A stretch of 64,000 bases of DNA from CAWGYT01 sp963826795. GTDB lineage: Bacteria; Planctomycetota; Planctomycetia; Pirellulales; Pirellulaceae. Each line of letters begins with the position of its first letter. The first letter of the stretch is position 1. The DNA lies in the NCBI GenBank assembly GCA_963826795.1, contig CAWGYT010000024.1, positions 192,594-256,593 on the forward strand, given 5' to 3'. Both the position numbers and the translations under genes were made by a program. The notes below the pieces were generated by a model. It saw only the letters and a program-made list of their open reading frames with translations, was not told where the DNA came from and did no database searches. Below, one piece after another: positions 9,322-17,543 of the stretch.

Positions 9322-9346
9322 TCGCCAACTCGCCGCGACCTCGTGC

Positions 9347-9736
9347 TTACTCCGGCTCGACCACCACGGTTCGGCCGTTCTGACCCAGCGAGATTCCCAG
9401 CACAATGTACTCCACGTCTTCCTGGGCGAGGGCCCGCATCTGATGCACCTCGCGCGGAGACACCGCCACCGAGTCCCCGGCAGCCAATCGGACTGGCACC
9501 CCATCGACGGTCATTTCCGCCTCGCCGCGGACCAGGATGAACATCTCTTCCATGTCCTCGTGGTAATGCGCGCGAAAACTCGATCCGGCGGGCAGCCTGG
9601 CCCAGTTGACCATCTGAGGTCGCCCGTCAAGCAGCTCGTCGCGGGTCGCGATCACCCGTTTCAGTACACCAGGCTGCCGCGGGTCTTCGTGAGAAGCCGG
9701 CACGAACGCCTGGTCTTTCGCTCGGATAACTCGCAT
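9347..9736 (-). CDS. Single-domain cupin protein
   Basis: A 129-residue small beta-barrel protein. The metal-binding cupin motif 1 is intact (HYHEDMEEMFILVRGEAE, His-His-Glu pattern) and motif 2 reads GDSVAVSPREVHQM with its His. Such proteins act as isomerases, dioxygenases or ligand sensors in the cytosol; substrate cannot be told. The start is set at MRVIRAKDQAF (9736). An in-frame ATG at 9787 would add 17 residues without homologous character. It is convergent with the CHAT-like gene. Confidence 0.8.
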   Translation of the reverse strand: MRVIRAKDQAFVPASHEDPRQPGVLKRVIATRDELLDGRPQMVNWARLPAGSSFRAHYHEDMEEMFILVRGEAEMTVDGVPVRLAAGDSVAVSPREVHQMRALAQEDVEYIVLGISLGQNGRTVVVEPE

Positions 9737-10046
9737 CGAAAGGAACCGCCGAAAGTCTGGGACTCGAAAGGAAAGCTGGACCGCCATTGAACACCGGCCC
9801 GAGTTGGCTGACAAGCGACCGCACCGGGCCAACCTGTGGCGTGCCCCCAAGATTCTCGCGCGAATCTCGAATTCCCTGCAACGCACGCTTCGCGCGCCGC
9901 CGTGCCGCGAGTGCTAAGCCTGTTTGACTTGGAAAGCCGGGTGGCCGATAATCGGAACCCGTATCGGGGGAAGCTGTTAACGTCGGTCATCCAACAGCCG
10001 CGAGTGTCGCGGATTGTTTCTGCTTGTCTACCTGGGAGACAAATTC
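9737..10046. promoter_or_regulatory. Divergent intergenic region before the ABC/OmpA cluster
   Basis: About 310 bases between the cupin gene (minus) and the first gene of the seven-gene cluster (plus), so it should hold the promoters of both. No clear operator or terminator was recognised. Confidence 0.35.
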
Positions 10047-11882
10047 ATGAAGCGCCTGAAGTGGTTTCTGGCCGCATGCCTCTGCTTGCTGGGATCAAAC
10101 ACGGGGGAGGCTCAAGAGCCGTTTTCGAATCTGGTCGGGGCCGTCGGGGTCCAACCGGTGGCCGAAGGCAACGTGTTGTCAGTTCCGTTTATCACCTGGG
10201 GTGGCGATGTCGCAACGTTCTTGGCCAACGGAGGCTTGGAGACACAAGCGGATTCCGAGTTCGCTCGTCTGGGTCTGAAACTGAAGCTGACGCCGGGCGA
10301 CGATTTTCCCGGCCAGGTTAAGGACTACCTGTCCGGTAAGACGCCGTTCTTGCGTGGTACGATGCGGATGCTGGGGCAGGCGAGTGAGGTGTTGGCGAAG
10401 GATCCTCGGACCAAGCCCGTCGTTTTTTTGCAGCTTTCCTGGAGCGCGGGAGATCATTTGGTCGCCCGCGAGGGGCTCAAGACGCTGAACGATCTACGCC
10501 GCGAGGGCAAGAAAGTCCGAATCGCGTGCCAGCAGGGAGGGCCTCACGTCGGCCTGTTGTACGATTCGCTGGACGCCGCGAAGATCAACCGCGATGAGGT
10601 GGAAGTCGTCTGGGTGGCCGACCTGACCGGAGATGCGGGGCCGGCCGAGGCCTTTCGGAAAGACGCCACGATTGACGCCTGCTGCGTGATCACGCCCGAC
10701 ATGATCGGCTTGACCGGCGGTTACGACGCGGTCGGGTCAGGGGCCGAAGGCACGGTCAAAGGCGCCCATGTGCTCAACTCGACGCGCGACATGTCGCGGT
10801 CGATCGCGGATGTGTACGCGGTCCGCTCCGACTGGCTCGAGGGCCATGCGGAAGTGGTCCAAAAGTTCACGGCCGGATATCTCAAGGCAACGCAGGACCT
10901 GGTACGGATGCGGCGCGAGTTCGAGCAGTCGCAGAAGATGACCGATGGCTACCGCAAACTGCTCACGATGGCTCAGCAGATTTTCGGCCAGGAGGTGTTG
11001 CCGACGCTGGAGATTGATGGTCACGGGCTGTTGCTGGACTGTGCCTTCGTGGGTCTGCCCGGCCAGGTCTCGTTCTTCCGAGACCGCGGCAATCTAAGTG
11101 GGTTCGAGTCGAAGATGGGCGCGGCGCTGGATCTGGCCACCAGCTGGGGCTACGCTCGATTCCGCAGCGGTTTTGAGCCATCTCCGCTGGACTATCGTGA
11201 GGTGGCCAAACTGGCGGGACTGAAATACGAGGAAGCTCAAAGCCAGGGCGGCATCGAAGTCGGCGCGGACGGCCTATTTCCCGGGAGCGACGTGCTCGAT
11301 GACCGGACGATTGTCAGTTTCACAATCAAGTTCCAGCCGAATCAGCCCGATTTTTCCGCGGATCGTTACGGAGCGGAATTCAATCGAGCGATTCAGGCGG
11401 CCTCGACGTTTGGCAACGCCGTGATCGTGATTCGTGGTCACGCGGACCCGACTAAGGCCTTGATCGACATGATCAAGGGCGGAATGGCCAAGGGGATCAT
11501 CAAACGGACCGGCCAGACCGGCAATTTCCGCTACTTTGTCAATGGCAAAGAGGTCGATTTGGCCGAGACGGAACGCGTGCTGCGCTTGATCGAAACCGGC
11601 GCGTTCGACTCGGACGAGTACAAGCCGCGGGATACCGTGAAGGCCGCTCTGAATTTGTCGCTGGCGCGGGCGGAGGCCGTCAAACAGTCGTTGATTGACT
11701 TTGCCAAGCAGCAGAACGTCAACCTGGATGCCAATCAGCTTCAGCCGACGGGGGCGGGCGTGGGCGAGCCGTTGATTGCGAAGCCTGCGAATTTCAACGA
11801 AGCGTTGGAAAACATGCGTGTCGAATTCCGCATCGTCCGCGTGCCGGCCGAGGCGTTGCCGGAGTCGGACTTCGCGTTCTAG
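10047..11882 (+). CDS. Substrate-binding-like protein fused to OmpA-like domain (1)
   Basis: 611 residues. A signal peptide (MKRLKWFLAACLCLLGSN) is followed by a NitT/TauT/SsuA-like periplasmic binding fold (VPFITWGGDVATFLANGG, DYLSGKTPFLRGTM, IACQQGGPHVGLLYDSL). The C-terminus from about residue 430 is OmpA-like: GHADPT near 464, NLSLARAEAVKQSLI, then GAGVGEPL and ENMRVEFRI. OmpA-like domains bind peptidoglycan, so the protein is probably a wall-tethered periplasmic ligand binder. A GGGAG box 8 bases before the ATG at 10047 fixes the start. It is the first gene of a seven-gene run that includes a related fusion (13060-14583) and a complete ABC importer. The ligand is unknown. Confidence 0.83.
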   Translation: MKRLKWFLAACLCLLGSNTGEAQEPFSNLVGAVGVQPVAEGNVLSVPFITWGGDVATFLANGGLETQADSEFARLGLKLKLTPGDDFPGQVKDYLSGKTPFLRGTMRMLGQASEVLAKDPRTKPVVFLQLSWSAGDHLVAREGLKTLNDLRREGKKVRIACQQGGPHVGLLYDSLDAAKINRDEVEVVWVADLTGDAGPAEAFRKDATIDACCVITPDMIGLTGGYDAVGSGAEGTVKGAHVLNSTRDMSRSIADVYAVRSDWLEGHAEVVQKFTAGYLKATQDLVRMRREFEQSQKMTDGYRKLLTMAQQIFGQEVLPTLEIDGHGLLLDCAFVGLPGQVSFFRDRGNLSGFESKMGAALDLATSWGYARFRSGFEPSPLDYREVAKLAGLKYEEAQSQGGIEVGADGLFPGSDVLDDRTIVSFTIKFQPNQPDFSADRYGAEFNRAIQAASTFGNAVIVIRGHADPTKALIDMIKGGMAKGIIKRTGQTGNFRYFVNGKEVDLAETERVLRLIETGAFDSDEYKPRDTVKAALNLSLARAEAVKQSLIDFAKQQNVNLDANQLQPTGAGVGEPLIAKPANFNEALENMRVEFRIVRVPAEALPESDFAF

Positions 11883-11916
11883 TCTCGTGTGAGTCATGCC
11901 CGGCAGCCCGACCGAG

Positions 11917-12012
11917 CCCTGGGGCGACTGGGCCCTGGGGCGACTGGGCCCTGGGGCGACTGGGCCTTTGGACAACTGGGCCTTTGGGCGACTGGGCCTT
12001 TGGACGACCCGT
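11917..12012 (+). repeat. 16-base tandem repeat, about six copies
   Basis: A CCCTGGGGCGACTGGG unit is repeated three times, then three diverged copies beginning CCTTTGG. The array fills the gap between the first OmpA fusion and the vWA gene and ends about 16 bases before the vWA start. A period of 16 cannot be coding. Confidence 0.85.
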
Positions 12013-12027
12013 CCGCGGAGGATACCG

Positions 12028-12963
12028 ATGTTGCGATGCGTGTGCTTGATGATCGTATTGGGCGCGGGTTCGCTGACCAGCGCTGCGCCGAGCGTTGTCG
12101 TGTTGATCGACGACTCGGGCTCAATGGATGATCCGCTTCGCTCGAATCGAAACGTCCGAAAAATCGATGCGGCAAAACAGGCGTTACGGACGGTCCTGGA
12201 ACAGCTGCCGGACGCAGCGCAAGTCGGCGTCCTGGCGCTGAACAGCCAGGGTTCGGATCGCAATTGGATTATTCCCCTCGGGCCAATCAATCGGTCTCAA
12301 CTGGAAGCCGGTGTCGCGCGGCTCGAAGCCACGGGTGGCACGCCGCTGGGGCAAGCGATGAAAACGGCGGCCGATCGCCTCCTGCGGCTCCGTGAAAAAC
12401 AGTACTACGGCGATTACCGGCTGCTGATCGTGACCGACGGAGAAGCTCAGGACGGTGACCTGGTGGACCGATATCTTCCGGAAATCATGCGGCGCGGCGT
12501 GACCGTTGACGTGATCGGCGTCTCGATGGCTCAGGATCACAGCTTGGCGACGCGGGTGGATCGCTATCGCGCGGCGGACGACCAGGCGTCCTTGCAACGG
12601 GCGATCCAGGAATCGTTGGCCGAGACACCCCTGGACCCCCAGGACCCGAACGAGGCCTCTGATTTCGAATTGCTTCAGGGGCTGACCGATGCCGACGCCC
12701 AAGCGGTGCTGACGGCATTGACGCACGTGGACAACCGACCCATTGGCGAGGAGACTGACGAGTCGGACGAGGTCACGGCCAACGCGCGGGGTGGGGTGTG
12801 GCCGCCGTCATCGTCCGCCGTCCCGCCCGGCAATCCCGCTGCACCGCCCCCCGTCGATCCACCCGACGCCCGTCCTCCCTTCGTAGTAATCTTCGGTATC
12901 ATTCTGTTGCTCATGGTGATGTTCAAGTCGATCACGCGCGTCGCCAAACGCCGCAGGTCGTGA
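12028..12963 (+). CDS. Membrane-anchored vWA-domain protein
   Basis: 311 residues. A signal-like hydrophobic N-terminus (MLRCVCLMIVLGAGSLTSA) leads directly into a von Willebrand A domain with an intact MIDAS: DDSGSM, the GGTPLG threonine and VTDGEAQD. A Pro-rich linker (PPGNPAAPPPVDPP) and a C-terminal transmembrane helix (VVIFGIILLLMVMF) with a basic tail follow, so the vWA domain should face the periplasm. GGAGG 7 bases before the ATG at 12028 decides the start over a longer frame that would translate the 16-base repeat. vWA proteins assemble metal-dependent complexes; its place among ABC importer and OmpA-fusion genes suggests a structural or assembly role there. Confidence 0.85.
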   Translation: MLRCVCLMIVLGAGSLTSAAPSVVVLIDDSGSMDDPLRSNRNVRKIDAAKQALRTVLEQLPDAAQVGVLALNSQGSDRNWIIPLGPINRSQLEAGVARLEATGGTPLGQAMKTAADRLLRLREKQYYGDYRLLIVTDGEAQDGDLVDRYLPEIMRRGVTVDVIGVSMAQDHSLATRVDRYRAADDQASLQRAIQESLAETPLDPQDPNEASDFELLQGLTDADAQAVLTALTHVDNRPIGEETDESDEVTANARGGVWPPSSSAVPPGNPAAPPPVDPPDARPPFVVIFGIILLLMVMFKSITRVAKRRRS

Positions 12964-13059
12964 GATCGGGGCAGAGCGCAAGGGAACCTCGCGCCCGGGC
13001 CGCGGTCGCGCGGGGTCGATCGGCGTGCAGACGCGGCGAATCAAACGGGGAGTATCGGA

Positions 13060-14583
13060 GTGTCCAAGGGCAGACTACTGGCGGTTTCGATCGTGTGGCT
13101 GATGATCGTGGGTGCGGTCGCCGTCTCGTGGCGGCTGTTCTTCAAACCCACGCTGGAGCAAAAGGAACAAGCCGAGCGCGAACAAGTGATCGCCGAGACA
13201 AGCGGCAATTCGCGGTATCAACACACATTGGACTTCGCCCTGGATCAATTCAGCGGATACGCGATTCTGCGATCGGAGGTGTTTCGGGAGGAATTAAAGA
13301 AGCAGGGGATCCGCCTTCGGCTGGTCGACGATCAAGCCGATTACGTCGGCCGGCTGCGCAAACTTCAAAGCGGCGAGATTCCACTGGCGACGTTTACGAT
13401 CGACGCCCTGATCAAGGCCTCTGCCGAGCTGAAGGATTTGCCGGCAGTGATCGTGAGCATCATCGACGAGACGCGGGGGGCCGACGCGATGGTCGCGGCC
13501 AAAGGCCAGTTTCCGAATGTGGACGCGTTGAATCATCCAGAGACGCGTTTTGTACTCACGCCGGATTCACCCAGTGAAACGCTGGCCCGCGTCGTGATGT
13601 CGCACTTCAGCCTCGATCGCTTGGCATCCAATCCGTTTCGCTTGACGAAAAGCCCCGAGGAAACTCTCGAGCGGTACCGCAATTCGAGTCCTTCGTCGCG
13701 CGAGGTTTTCGTGATCTGGGAACCGTACGTCTCGGAGATCCTGGAAAACAGTGCGATGCATGTCGTCGTCGATAGCTCGCGTTTTCGCGGCTACATTGTG
13801 GACTGCATCGTGGTGAATCGCGAGTATCTGCTGGAACACGAATCCGTTGTGCGGGATATCGTCGGCAGCTATTTTTCTGCGGCCTATCAGTATCGTCAGG
13901 CGATGGTCGATCTGGTCCTGGGCGATGCCCGGCAATTAGACCAGCCGCTCTCCGCCAATCAGGCCGAACGACTGGTGGCTGGGATCCGCTGGAAGAATAC
14001 GCTGGAGAACTTCTCACACTTTGGAATCGTTTCCGACGGCGGACTGCAATATATCGAAGACATGATCGCCAACCTCACGAGTGTCTTGCAGCGGACGGGA
14101 GGTATCACGCAGGATCCGACGGGTGGAGTTCCCGCCAAGTTGTATAACGAACGGATCTTGCGCGGCCTGAGGGAAACGAATTTTCATCCGGGACTGGCCG
14201 CGGAGAGGATTGAGCAGGAGCGATTCGAGTTGCCCGTATTATCAGCAAAGGAGTGGGGAGGTTTGCGTCAGGTGGGCGAGCTGAAAGTCCCGTCCCTGGT
14301 ATTTGCCCGCGGTACGGTGCGGCTGACCTCGACCAGTCAGGCGACGCTGGACGATTTGGTTCGGACACTGAACACGTGGCCGCAGTACTATGTCCTGGTA
14401 CGCGGAAACGCCTCACGCCAAGGGGACCTTGAGGCGAATCGCATTCTGGCCGAAAATCGGGCCCAAGCAGCGGCCACGTACTTGATCCAAAAGGGGATCC
14501 ACGAAAGCCGGATCCACGCGGTGGGTGCCGATCCCTCGGGGGAGACTTCGGTGAGTTTCGTGCTGGGCGAGGCGCCTTACTAG
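13060..14583 (+). CDS. Substrate-binding-like protein fused to OmpA-like domain (2)
   Basis: 507 residues, related in architecture to the product at 10047. One N-terminal transmembrane or signal-anchor helix (LLAVSIVWLMIVGAVAVSW) precedes a NitT/TauT-like binding module (FALDQFSGYAILRSE, LQSGEIPLATFTIDAL, then WEPYVSEILENSAMHVVVDS). The C-terminal 120 residues are OmpA-like (LVFARGTVRLTSTSQ, RGNASRQGDLEAN near residue 447, AENRAQAAATYLI). The WEPY/WNPF...VVDS/LFDS block is shared with the lipoprotein at 15424-16488, so the binding modules are paralogues. Start codon is GTG with a GGGGAG box. No cleavage site is obvious, so it may stay in the inner membrane while binding peptidoglycan. Confidence 0.82.
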   Translation: MSKGRLLAVSIVWLMIVGAVAVSWRLFFKPTLEQKEQAEREQVIAETSGNSRYQHTLDFALDQFSGYAILRSEVFREELKKQGIRLRLVDDQADYVGRLRKLQSGEIPLATFTIDALIKASAELKDLPAVIVSIIDETRGADAMVAAKGQFPNVDALNHPETRFVLTPDSPSETLARVVMSHFSLDRLASNPFRLTKSPEETLERYRNSSPSSREVFVIWEPYVSEILENSAMHVVVDSSRFRGYIVDCIVVNREYLLEHESVVRDIVGSYFSAAYQYRQAMVDLVLGDARQLDQPLSANQAERLVAGIRWKNTLENFSHFGIVSDGGLQYIEDMIANLTSVLQRTGGITQDPTGGVPAKLYNERILRGLRETNFHPGLAAERIEQERFELPVLSAKEWGGLRQVGELKVPSLVFARGTVRLTSTSQATLDDLVRTLNTWPQYYVLVRGNASRQGDLEANRILAENRAQAAATYLIQKGIHESRIHAVGADPSGETSVSFVLGEAPY

Positions 14584-14599
14584 GCATTGTCGACATGCA

Positions 14600-15328
14600 A
14601 TGGATGAAGTCAAAAAGAAGGTTTACCTGGACATCTTCGCGTCACCGGGAACGTTGCTGCCCGTCGCGGCCGGGCTCACCGCTCTGATGGCGTCGTGGGC
14701 GGTGGGAGGGAACGCGACGCTGAATTTTGCGGGGTTCGTCGGCGTGCTGAGCGGCTTAGGCGTGCTGACCACGCGGCTGATCCTGGGCCTGGATCGGATC
14801 ACGCAAAGGGCTTACGAATACTTTCTGCAGAAGCAACGCCGCCAACAGGAGGAATCGCTCGAACGGCTGCACGAACGGTTGCTCGCGGATCAGGATCCGA
14901 GAACGCAAAATTGCCTGAACGAACTGCGGGTCTTATACTCCCGGCTGAAGGAAAAGGTGGATCAAGGCAAAGTGAACCGAGCCGCCTACGGCGTGATTGA
15001 GGGAGTGGATCAGATCTTTCAGACGTGCGTAGCGCAGTTGGAGCAATCCGTCGATCTCTGGGAAACAACGCGCTCAATGAGGGGCTCGGCGCGGGCTGAA
15101 CTGCTGCAGCAGCGCGAAGAAATCGTCCGCGAGATCTGCGCCACGGTCGATCATCTGGGGCGTACCGTCGAGCGGTTTCATAGTTTGACGACCAATCGGA
15201 ATCGATCCGAATTGGGGCGGCTGCGAGCGGAATTGGATCAATCGATGCAGGTTGCTCGTGAGGTGGAGCGTCGTACGCAAGAGTTGACCGAATCAAGCTC
15301 ACCGGAGGCCAATGAATTGGAGCGTTAG
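14600..15328 (+). CDS. Two-helix membrane protein with long coiled coil
   Basis: 242 residues. Two hydrophobic segments near the N-terminus (LLPVAAGLTALMASWAV and LNFAGFVGVLSGLGVLTTRLIL) are followed by about 160 residues of charged heptad-like sequence (QRRQQEESLERLHERLL, ELLQQREEIVREICATVD, LRAELDQSMQVAREVERR). The coiled coil should lie in the cytoplasm. I do not recognise a named family. It starts 16 bases after the second OmpA fusion and lies in the same run of genes as the ABC importer, so co-function is likely. No strong Shine-Dalgarno is visible before the ATG, which is compatible with translational coupling. Confidence 0.78.
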   Translation: MDEVKKKVYLDIFASPGTLLPVAAGLTALMASWAVGGNATLNFAGFVGVLSGLGVLTTRLILGLDRITQRAYEYFLQKQRRQQEESLERLHERLLADQDPRTQNCLNELRVLYSRLKEKVDQGKVNRAAYGVIEGVDQIFQTCVAQLEQSVDLWETTRSMRGSARAELLQQREEIVREICATVDHLGRTVERFHSLTTNRNRSELGRLRAELDQSMQVAREVERRTQELTESSSPEANELER

Positions 15329-15423
15329 ACGGGTGCACTGCCTCGTGGGAAGACCGGCCAACCGTCACCGGCACCTAACTCGACTAAATCAGCAAGAACC
15401 CTTCGTCGTAAGGAGAATGTGAC

Positions 15424-16488
15424 ATGTCCAAGGTTTTGTTTTCGGTCGCGATCCTGTTGTGCCTGGCCGCGTTTCCCGCCTGCAAGCGGGAAACGGGCTC
15501 GTCCGAATCAACCACGGCCAACGCCGAGACGCCGACCTTTAGTCTTTCGTGGAGTGAGTATCCAAGCTGGTCGGTGTTCGGTGTGGCCGACGAGTTGGGT
15601 TTGATCGACGGCGCGGCGGGAAAGTTGGGATCGGTCGAACAAAAGTACGGAGTCGATATCGAGCTGAAGGAAGCGGACTATGCGAGCTGTCTGAACATGT
15701 TCAGCTCGGGTGATTGCGACGCGGTGTGCATCACAAATATGGATGCCCTGATCGTCAGTCCCTCGCGGGCCGGTGTCGCGCTGCTGCCCACCAGCACCAG
15801 TAACGGGGCGGATGCCTGCCTGGTGACCGAGGCGATTGCGGATATCGAGGCCCTCAAGTCGCACCCGGTGCTGGGGCTGAAGGGAACCGTGTCCGAGTAT
15901 TGTTTTGTTCGCTGCTTGGAGCTGGCTGGTTTCGAAGAGCGGGATTTCAATTTCTCGAATCAGGATCCGGCGATTGCCGCCACCAGCATGCAGCAGCGAG
16001 CTGAATCGCATCAGGCGATTATGGTTTGGAATCCGTTCGTGCTTCAGACGCTCCGTGATCGGTCCGATGTCCGTGTCCTGTTCGACTCAAGCCAGATTCC
16101 CGGTGAGATCGTCGACATGGTCGTGATCGGGACGGACTCGTTGGCCAAGCCGAAGTCCGAGGAGTTTGTCAAGGCCGTGATGGCGGCGTTCTACGGAGTC
16201 AACGAGGCGTTGGCCGATCCGACCCGGGGCGACGAAGTCTTGGTGGCGGTCGGCAAAAAGTTTTCGAACCTGGGTCTGGAGGACATGAAGCAGGTTGTCA
16301 AACAGACCGAATTCTACAAGACTCCGGCCGAGGCCAAAGCGTTGCTTGAGAGCCCGGAGTTCCAAACGACGATGAAGACGGTCACGGATTTTTGTGTGGA
16401 GCACGAGTTGGTGTCGGATCCTTCCATCGGCTACGGTCCGAATGCCGGCGAAGTCAAGTTGCGCTTCGATTCCTCGTTCCTTGACTGA
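15424..16488 (+). CDS. NitT/TauT-type substrate-binding lipoprotein
   Basis: 354 residues. A lipobox LAAFPAC with Cys20 predicts a lipid-anchored periplasmic binding protein. The mature region has the SsuA/NMT1-like pattern (WSEYPSWSVFGVADELG, then ELKEADYASCLNMFSSGDCD) and the paralogous block WNPFVLQTL...LFDSSQIPGEIVDMVV. It should deliver a small ligand to the permease encoded next (16574) powered by the ATPase (17544). The named family handles nitrate, taurine, alkanesulfonates and pyrimidines; nothing here picks one. AAGGAG lies 8 bases before the ATG. Confidence 0.88.
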   Translation: MSKVLFSVAILLCLAAFPACKRETGSSESTTANAETPTFSLSWSEYPSWSVFGVADELGLIDGAAGKLGSVEQKYGVDIELKEADYASCLNMFSSGDCDAVCITNMDALIVSPSRAGVALLPTSTSNGADACLVTEAIADIEALKSHPVLGLKGTVSEYCFVRCLELAGFEERDFNFSNQDPAIAATSMQQRAESHQAIMVWNPFVLQTLRDRSDVRVLFDSSQIPGEIVDMVVIGTDSLAKPKSEEFVKAVMAAFYGVNEALADPTRGDEVLVAVGKKFSNLGLEDMKQVVKQTEFYKTPAEAKALLESPEFQTTMKTVTDFCVEHELVSDPSIGYGPNAGEVKLRFDSSFLD

Positions 16489-16573
16489 TCCGTCCTGATT
16501 CGGCGATGCGTCCGACCGGGCTCGTTCCCGGGGTCCGGCGGGCGTGGTGCCGAACCATTTCAAGGCCTTCCGC

Positions 16574-17542
16574 ATGCTCCTCGTTCGCCAACCCATCACT
16601 CGCGCAACGCAACTCGCGCTGGGCGCGTTGTCCGTCGCACTTCTCATTGGCTGTTACAGCCTGCTCGCGAATCTCCGTCAAGAGGCCAAACGGAGTGCGG
16701 CGCGCGAGCGATTAGAGCGAGCGGAGTCCGAGTTGATCGGGGCCAACGCGGTGCTCAACGCCACGGAGGCCGCGGACGAATCGCTCCGAATCCGCCAGAG
16801 TCAGCTCGAGCAGCAGGTTGCGGCGTTGCAGCGGGAGGTGGCAACCGCGGTCGATCGTACGGTGCCGACCTGGAGCAGTTTATATCACGACGGGCTGCTG
16901 CGAGTCCTACGGCCCCAAGGCCTCAAGCAAGATGAATTCTGGCTCTGGGAAGATGCCTGGGCAACGTTTCAGCGACTGATCGCAGGCTTGGCCGTGGGCG
17001 TCGTCCTGGCCGTCGGATTGGGGATCCTGATGGGCGCCTACACGCCGGTGGAGGCCTTCTTCGTGCCCCCGCTCTCATTCCTGGCGAAGATTCCCCCCAC
17101 GGCGATGCTGGCCGTGTTCTTCGTCTTGGTCGGGACGAACTTCAAAATGTATGTCACCGTGATCGCGTTCGGTACGTTGCCCACGCTGGCGCAGACGGTC
17201 TACCAATCGGCGCGCAAGGACGTTCCCGCCTCGCTGGTCTTCAAGGCGTATACCCTGGGAGCGAGCCATGCCGAACTGATTTGGAACGTAATTTACAAAC
17301 AAATCCTGCCTCGCCTGATCGATGCCGTCCGGCTTCAGATTGGACCCGCCATGGTGCTGCTGGTCGCCGCCGAATGGATGGTGGCCGGCGAGGGATTCGG
17401 GTACCGGCTGCGTTTGTTCTACCAGCGAACCGATATGACGGTCGTCTATGTCTATCTGCTCCTGCTGGGCCTTGCCGGACTGATTGCGGATTACGCCCTC
17501 ATTTGGATTCGTCGCAAGCTGTGTCCCTGGTTTGGAGAGTAG
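16574..17542 (+). CDS. ABC importer permease with N-terminal coiled coil
   Basis: 322 residues. The C-terminal two thirds is a binding-protein-dependent inner-membrane permease of the SsuC/TauC kind, with the EAA coupling loop (AYTLGASHAELIWNVIYKQI) and about five helices. Unusually, an extra N-terminal helix (ALGALSVALLIGCYSLL) is followed by about 50 residues of Glu/Gln/Arg-rich coiled coil (ESLRIRQSQLEQQVAALQRE) before the transport domain. The family normally lacks this insert. The start is placed at the ATG at 16574; a GTG at 16544 would add ten residues. One base separates its stop from the ATPase start. Confidence 0.85.
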   Translation: MLLVRQPITRATQLALGALSVALLIGCYSLLANLRQEAKRSAARERLERAESELIGANAVLNATEAADESLRIRQSQLEQQVAALQREVATAVDRTVPTWSSLYHDGLLRVLRPQGLKQDEFWLWEDAWATFQRLIAGLAVGVVLAVGLGILMGAYTPVEAFFVPPLSFLAKIPPTAMLAVFFVLVGTNFKMYVTVIAFGTLPTLAQTVYQSARKDVPASLVFKAYTLGASHAELIWNVIYKQILPRLIDAVRLQIGPAMVLLVAAEWMVAGEGFGYRLRLFYQRTDMTVVYVYLLLLGLAGLIADYALIWIRRKLCPWFGE

Positions 17543-17543
17543 C

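Noticed and set aside
6007..9504. A very long open frame on the minus strand opposite the CHAT-like gene
   Set aside because: It is a by-product of high GC and codon bias. The plus-strand protein has a signal peptide, TPR-like and CHAT-like patterns, while the opposite frame is Arg/Gln-rich and lacks any domain.
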